The notes beneath the pieces were generated by a model that saw only the letters and a list, made by a program, of their open reading frames with translations, searched no databases and was not told where the DNA came from. Below, in pieces: positions 5,771 through 8,397 of a stretch of 8,397 nt of DNA; the first letter of the stretch is position 1; each line of letters opens with the position of its first letter. The translations under genes and the position numbers were made by a program. The stretch comes from Promethearchaeota archaeon (lineage in GTDB: Archaea; Asgardarchaeota; Lokiarchaeia; Sigynarchaeales; SOKP01), in the NCBI GenBank assembly GCA_019058515.1, contig JAHPYY010000127.1:1-8397 (forward strand). Reading direction: 5' to 3'.

Positions 5771-7618
5771 ATGATGCCTAAAACCATGGAATCGTATTTA
5801 AGAGAACATTTACCGGAAACCATCTTTGAAAAGCGTCTTGTTAAAGAAGAAGGCAGATGTTATCTTGAATTTACTAATAAAGACGAGCATTTACTATCTC
5901 GAATTGGAGTAATTTCCGATAAGTTGGGTCCTAAACTTGTGTCATGTATGTGGGACGAGAAATCTTCAACCGAAATTGGAGGGTATTTAGTGGTGGACAA
6001 TCTTTCAATGGGTAACCCTTCCATGGGAGGTATCCGCATGTTACCAGACATCAAACCAATTCACATCTATAATTTAGCCCGTGGAATGACTCTAAAGAAC
6101 GCGGCAGCTAACTTACCCTATGGGGGTGGAAAAGGGGGAATTATTGCCGAGAGAGGGCTTTCTAAAGATGAACATGAACAAATTGTCAAAAGTTACGCAC
6201 GCCTTATCCGCCGCTATAAGGAGATATATGTTCCTGGTCCAGATGTAGGAACTAACGATGCTGACATGAAAACGATTGCCATTGAAAATGGATTGGATTG
6301 TGCTGTCTCAAAACCTGCAGATATGGGTGGAAATAGAATTGACGAACTCGGAGCTGCTGCGGGAGGGGTAGTAACCGCTATACAAACATTATTAGAAATA
6401 ATGCCTAGGCTTCGTATACTCCCTCAATTTGCAAACTTAAAAATACCTAAATTAGAAAAACTAACGATTCTAATTCAGGGTTACGGAGCGGTAGGAGCTC
6501 ACGCAGCGCATATTTTAAAAGAAAGAATTCCGCTTGTGAACATTATTGGCATCAGTGATTTAGAAGGATATTTGTATAATGAATCTGGTTTACCTGTTAA
6601 TAAACTGTTTGATATGTGGAAAGAACATGGATTAGTTACTAATCGATATTTTCAAGAAGAAATCCTTCCAGAAGGTTATAAACACCCTACGAAGTTCTCC
6701 ACGAATTCAAACAACCTATTGCTTGAAAATGCCTTTTGCCTAATACCCGCTGCTCCAATTTTTAATTATTTAGGAGTATGGCCGTCTGAAAACCCTTCTA
6801 TGTTAGTAGAGAGAATGGGAAATTGGTCGTTAATAGTCGAGGGGGCCAACACATATTCTCCCGATCCTAACCGTAAAGCTGCTCGAATACGGATGGAACA
6901 AATAGTATATCGAGAGAAAGGAGTTATGATAGCAAACGACTACCTTGTAAATTCGGGAGGGGTTATTTACGCCGCTCAAGAACACTTAATTAAAACTCCC
7001 GAGAATCTTCAGATACCTGAAGAATACCTCGGAGATCGTCAAGCAGTGGAAAGGTGGCTATCAGATCACGCTCTGGATTTCGAAGAATTGTCGAAAAATC
7101 GACTAATTACAGGTGAAGATTATCGAAAAAAGGTAATAAGCCATAACATGATTGAATTAGTAGATATTTTGTGCAACAATCCGGATTTTTTACCAAGTGC
7201 GGCAGCAGAAAGGGTTAGCCTTCAACGGTTAACCGCTAAAGAAAGCGAGCTTACTGCTAAAGATATTATGATTCTAATCCCTACAATTGATGTAAATAGT
7301 AGCGTGCAGGTAGCTGCCGCTTTAATGATTAAAGAGAAAAGCGGAATTATTGCAGTCTTGTCACAAAATAAACTAGTAGGCGTAATTACGGATTGGGACG
7401 TAACAGAAGCGGTCGCTTCCAATTGTTGCGAGGGTAATGTTGAAACTTTTATGACTAAAGAAGTTATTAAAGCTTCTCCAAATTTCACGATCGCCGATAT
7501 TGTAAGAGAATTGGAACAATTTCAAATCTCGGCTATGCCTGTAGTGCAAGAGGGAAAGGTTTTAGGAAAAGTAACATCCGATCTCATTGCTCAGAGATTT
7601 ATTTTAAAACATACATAA
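5771..7618 (+). CDS. Glu/Leu/Phe/Val-family amino-acid dehydrogenase fused to C-terminal CBS domain pair
   Basis: A 615-residue NAD(P)-dependent oxidative deaminase scaffold. Seen: SMGGIRM at 84-90; K109 in TLKN; the catalytic lysine K121 in GGGKGG; the catalytic-type aspartate D158 in PGPDVGTND; the nucleotide loop QGYGAVG at 236-242, with D263 ending the next strand (this favours NAD+); LIPAA at 324-328; VEGAN at 356-360; and NSGGV at 394-398. Residues about 496-613 form two CBS motifs (AKDIM...GVITDWDVTEAV, then FMTKEVI...SAMPVV...GKVTSD), which in other proteins bind adenosyl ligands. The lysine that holds the glutamate side-chain carboxylate is M85, and the serine partner is A401, so glutamate is unlikely; a hydrophobic amino acid as in leucine dehydrogenase is possible. 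The ordinary family length is 350-450. ATG 5771 has only a weak upstream GTGAG; ATG 5774 is an equal alternative. The gene is divergent from the ABM gene and probably monocistronic. Confidence 0.88.
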   Translation: MMPKTMESYLREHLPETIFEKRLVKEEGRCYLEFTNKDEHLLSRIGVISDKLGPKLVSCMWDEKSSTEIGGYLVVDNLSMGNPSMGGIRMLPDIKPIHIYNLARGMTLKNAAANLPYGGGKGGIIAERGLSKDEHEQIVKSYARLIRRYKEIYVPGPDVGTNDADMKTIAIENGLDCAVSKPADMGGNRIDELGAAAGGVVTAIQTLLEIMPRLRILPQFANLKIPKLEKLTILIQGYGAVGAHAAHILKERIPLVNIIGISDLEGYLYNESGLPVNKLFDMWKEHGLVTNRYFQEEILPEGYKHPTKFSTNSNNLLLENAFCLIPAAPIFNYLGVWPSENPSMLVERMGNWSLIVEGANTYSPDPNRKAARIRMEQIVYREKGVMIANDYLVNSGGVIYAAQEHLIKTPENLQIPEEYLGDRQAVERWLSDHALDFEELSKNRLITGEDYRKKVISHNMIELVDILCNNPDFLPSAAAERVSLQRLTAKESELTAKDIMILIPTIDVNSSVQVAAALMIKEKSGIIAVLSQNKLVGVITDWDVTEAVASNCCEGNVETFMTKEVIKASPNFTIADIVRELEQFQISAMPVVQEGKVLGKVTSDLIAQRFILKHT

Positions 7619-7647
7619 CTTTCCTATTTATTATAGCATAACTTGGT

Positions 7648-7667
7648 TGAGAATTCATTTTTTCTCA
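7648..7667 (+). terminator. Hairpin with T tract after the dehydrogenase gene
   Basis: TGAGAA (7648-7653) and TTCTCA (7662-7667) form a 6-bp inverted repeat, with a run of six T (7658-7663) in the loop and second arm. It begins 29 bases after the dehydrogenase stop codon. In archaea the T run matters most; the weak stem makes this a moderate call. Confidence 0.45.
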
Positions 7668-7687
7668 TTCCATATATTTATCTGTAA

Positions 7688-7702
7688 GGCGAAAAAAACG
7701 CC
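7688..7702. other. GC-rich hairpin in an AT-rich gap
   Basis: GGCG, seven A, CGCC form a compact 4-bp GC stem that stands out against the AT-rich surroundings. It lies 14 bases upstream of the TATA box of the membrane protein gene. It could be an extra terminator element or an operator for that promoter. Confidence 0.35.
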
Positions 7703-7716
7703 AAGAAATAAGCAGA

Positions 7717-7724
7717 TTTAAATA
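7717..7724 (+). promoter_or_regulatory. TATA box of the membrane protein gene
   Basis: TTTAAATA is centred about 33 bases before ATG 7754, predicting a transcript start near 7747 and a leader under about 10 bases. The sequence before the ATG (GACTAGATAAAT) has no Shine-Dalgarno motif, which fits a nearly leaderless mRNA. Confidence 0.5.
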
Positions 7725-7753
7725 CCAAAAACTTGTTCAAAGACTAGATAAAT

Positions 7754-8397
7754 ATGATAGATTTTGTTTTTCCGATAGTCATATACTCACTAATTATCAT
7801 TGAGTGTATTATTGGATTGATATTCACGACGAGGTTATTTTTTAAATCAAGAGTATCGTCACATTTGTATCTTACAGCAACTTTTCTTTTTGGATTGTTA
7901 ACAATAACAAGTCGAACCATGTTTTTGCTTCCCATCCCCTTTGTCAGGTATTATGGCATTCAAACAATTCTTCTATGGATAAGTTGTACAGAGGCGTCTA
8001 TTCTTCTTTTGGTTAAATCCTATAGTACTTCTAAGCGTTCTACAGTAGAATTAGCCTTTACTTTCGTGGTTGTTGGCGCTTTGGCTTCTGCTGTCGTTTT
8101 AGGAGCATGGAAAGAAGTAGAGATTTCACCCAATTTTTACACATATTCGCCTTCAAGTCCAGCGACCTATTTTGTATTAGGAATATGTGGAGTGTATCTT
8201 TTTTATATTGCCGTTATGTGTGTTTATCTCTTCGTTAAAAGTAAAGAATACGCTTTTAGTAGATCTCAAAAGTCTCAATTACTGCTTCTATCTATATCAA
8301 TGGCGGTGTTAATTCCAGGAGCTGCAGTTTTCCATTTTTTTGCTTCTACAAGTTTTATAAATAACCCTATTAATTCCTCTTCTGCCGCTTATGTAAG
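7754..8397 (+). CDS. Multi-pass membrane protein, N-terminal part, family not recognised
   Basis: An open frame of 214 codons from ATG 7754 runs off the right edge without a stop. I see at least six hydrophobic segments, at about residues 5-27, 38-60, 68-88, 98-118, 138-162 and 175-198. Short charged loops (RLFFKSR at 27-33, KSYSTSKR at 88-95, KSKEYAFSRSQK at 162-173) separate some of them and suggest a positive-inside topology. A polar loop of about 18 residues (EVEISPNFYTYSPSSPAT, 121-138) probably faces outside. There is no signal peptide distinct from the first helix. The spacing resembles seven-helix sensor input modules that precede kinase or other signalling domains, but the part that would show this is missing and no motif was recognised. 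The start is supported by the TATA box at 7717-7724. The gene is separate from the dehydrogenase by a 135-base gap with a terminator-like hairpin. Confidence 0.75.
   Translation, partial: MIDFVFPIVIYSLIIIECIIGLIFTTRLFFKSRVSSHLYLTATFLFGLLTITSRTMFLLPIPFVRYYGIQTILLWISCTEASILLLVKSYSTSKRSTVELAFTFVVVGALASAVVLGAWKEVEISPNFYTYSPSSPATYFVLGICGVYLFYIAVMCVYLFVKSKEYAFSRSQKSQLLLLSISMAVLIPGAAVFHFFASTSFINNPINSSSAAYV

Noticed and set aside
5860..6054. Minus-strand open frame of 64 codons inside the dehydrogenase gene
   Set aside because: It overlaps a conserved catalytic domain in antisense and is not plausible as a gene.
7222..7488. Minus-strand open frame of 88 codons opposite the CBS region
   Set aside because: Its hydrophobic, Ser/Ile-rich translation is what antisense of this CBS stretch gives; no promoter or ribosome binding site was seen.
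5571..7641. Ten-base word TATAGCATAA shared at 5571-5580 and 7632-7641
   Set aside because: Flanks do not match, one copy is upstream of a gene and the other downstream, and an AT-rich 10-mer repeat in 8 kb is not remarkable.
7744..7935. Minus-strand open frame of 63 codons opposite the start of the membrane protein
   Set aside because: The plus strand has an open frame of 214 codons with a TATA box and clear transmembrane pattern, which explains this DNA better.

Overview
The window looks like a piece of an AT-rich archaeal chromosome. The best evidence is the gene pair at 2611-5273: a DUF1464-type ASKHA kinase followed by a dihydropteroate-synthase-like protein with a C-terminal DUF4346-type region, both families known mainly from archaea. 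TATA-like boxes lying about 30 bases before start codons, with very short leaders and little Shine-Dalgarno sequence, fit the same picture, as do the enzymes of an anaerobic lifestyle. An Asgard or other uncultured anaerobic archaeon is plausible, but the phylum cannot be settled from this sequence.

Layout. Bases 1-1790 (minus strand) hold the N-terminal three quarters of a glycyl radical enzyme. It runs off the left edge and carries one apparent single-base frameshift at 1641-1644. Next on the same strand is a reverse rubrerythrin (1967-2497) with its own hairpin/T-tract terminator. A short divergent intergenic region leads to the two-gene plus-strand unit 2611-5273, whose genes overlap by 4 bases. 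This meets, tail to tail with 7 bases between stop codons, a small antibiotic-biosynthesis-monooxygenase (ABM) fold protein on the minus strand (5281-5565). A divergent intergenic region with a perfect 11-bp-arm palindrome (5653-5676) separates it from a 615-residue amino-acid dehydrogenase (5771-7618) that ends in a CBS pair. After a 135-base gap with a terminator-like hairpin and a TATA box, a multi-pass membrane protein begins at 7754 and runs off the right edge.

How the genes may work together. The glycyl radical enzyme is oxygen-sensitive by nature, and the neighbouring reverse rubrerythrin is a peroxide/oxygen scavenger type protein, so the left part is consistent with anaerobic radical catalysis plus oxidative protection; no activating radical-SAM enzyme is visible. 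The DUF1464/DHPS-like pair is tightly coupled and probably serves one pathway, perhaps a pterin-type C1 carrier, but neither substrate is known. The dehydrogenase has the Glu/Leu/Phe/Val scaffold, but the two residues that read a glutamate side chain are replaced by Met and Ala. It may therefore act on a hydrophobic amino acid, possibly under ligand control through its CBS domains.

The most notable points are the unassigned archaeal glycyl radical enzyme with its frameshift, the CBS-fused dehydrogenase with an altered pocket, the coupled ASKHA/DHPS-like pair, and the palindrome placed centrally between two divergent genes. No tRNA, rRNA, CRISPR array, insertion sequence or other mobile element was recognised.
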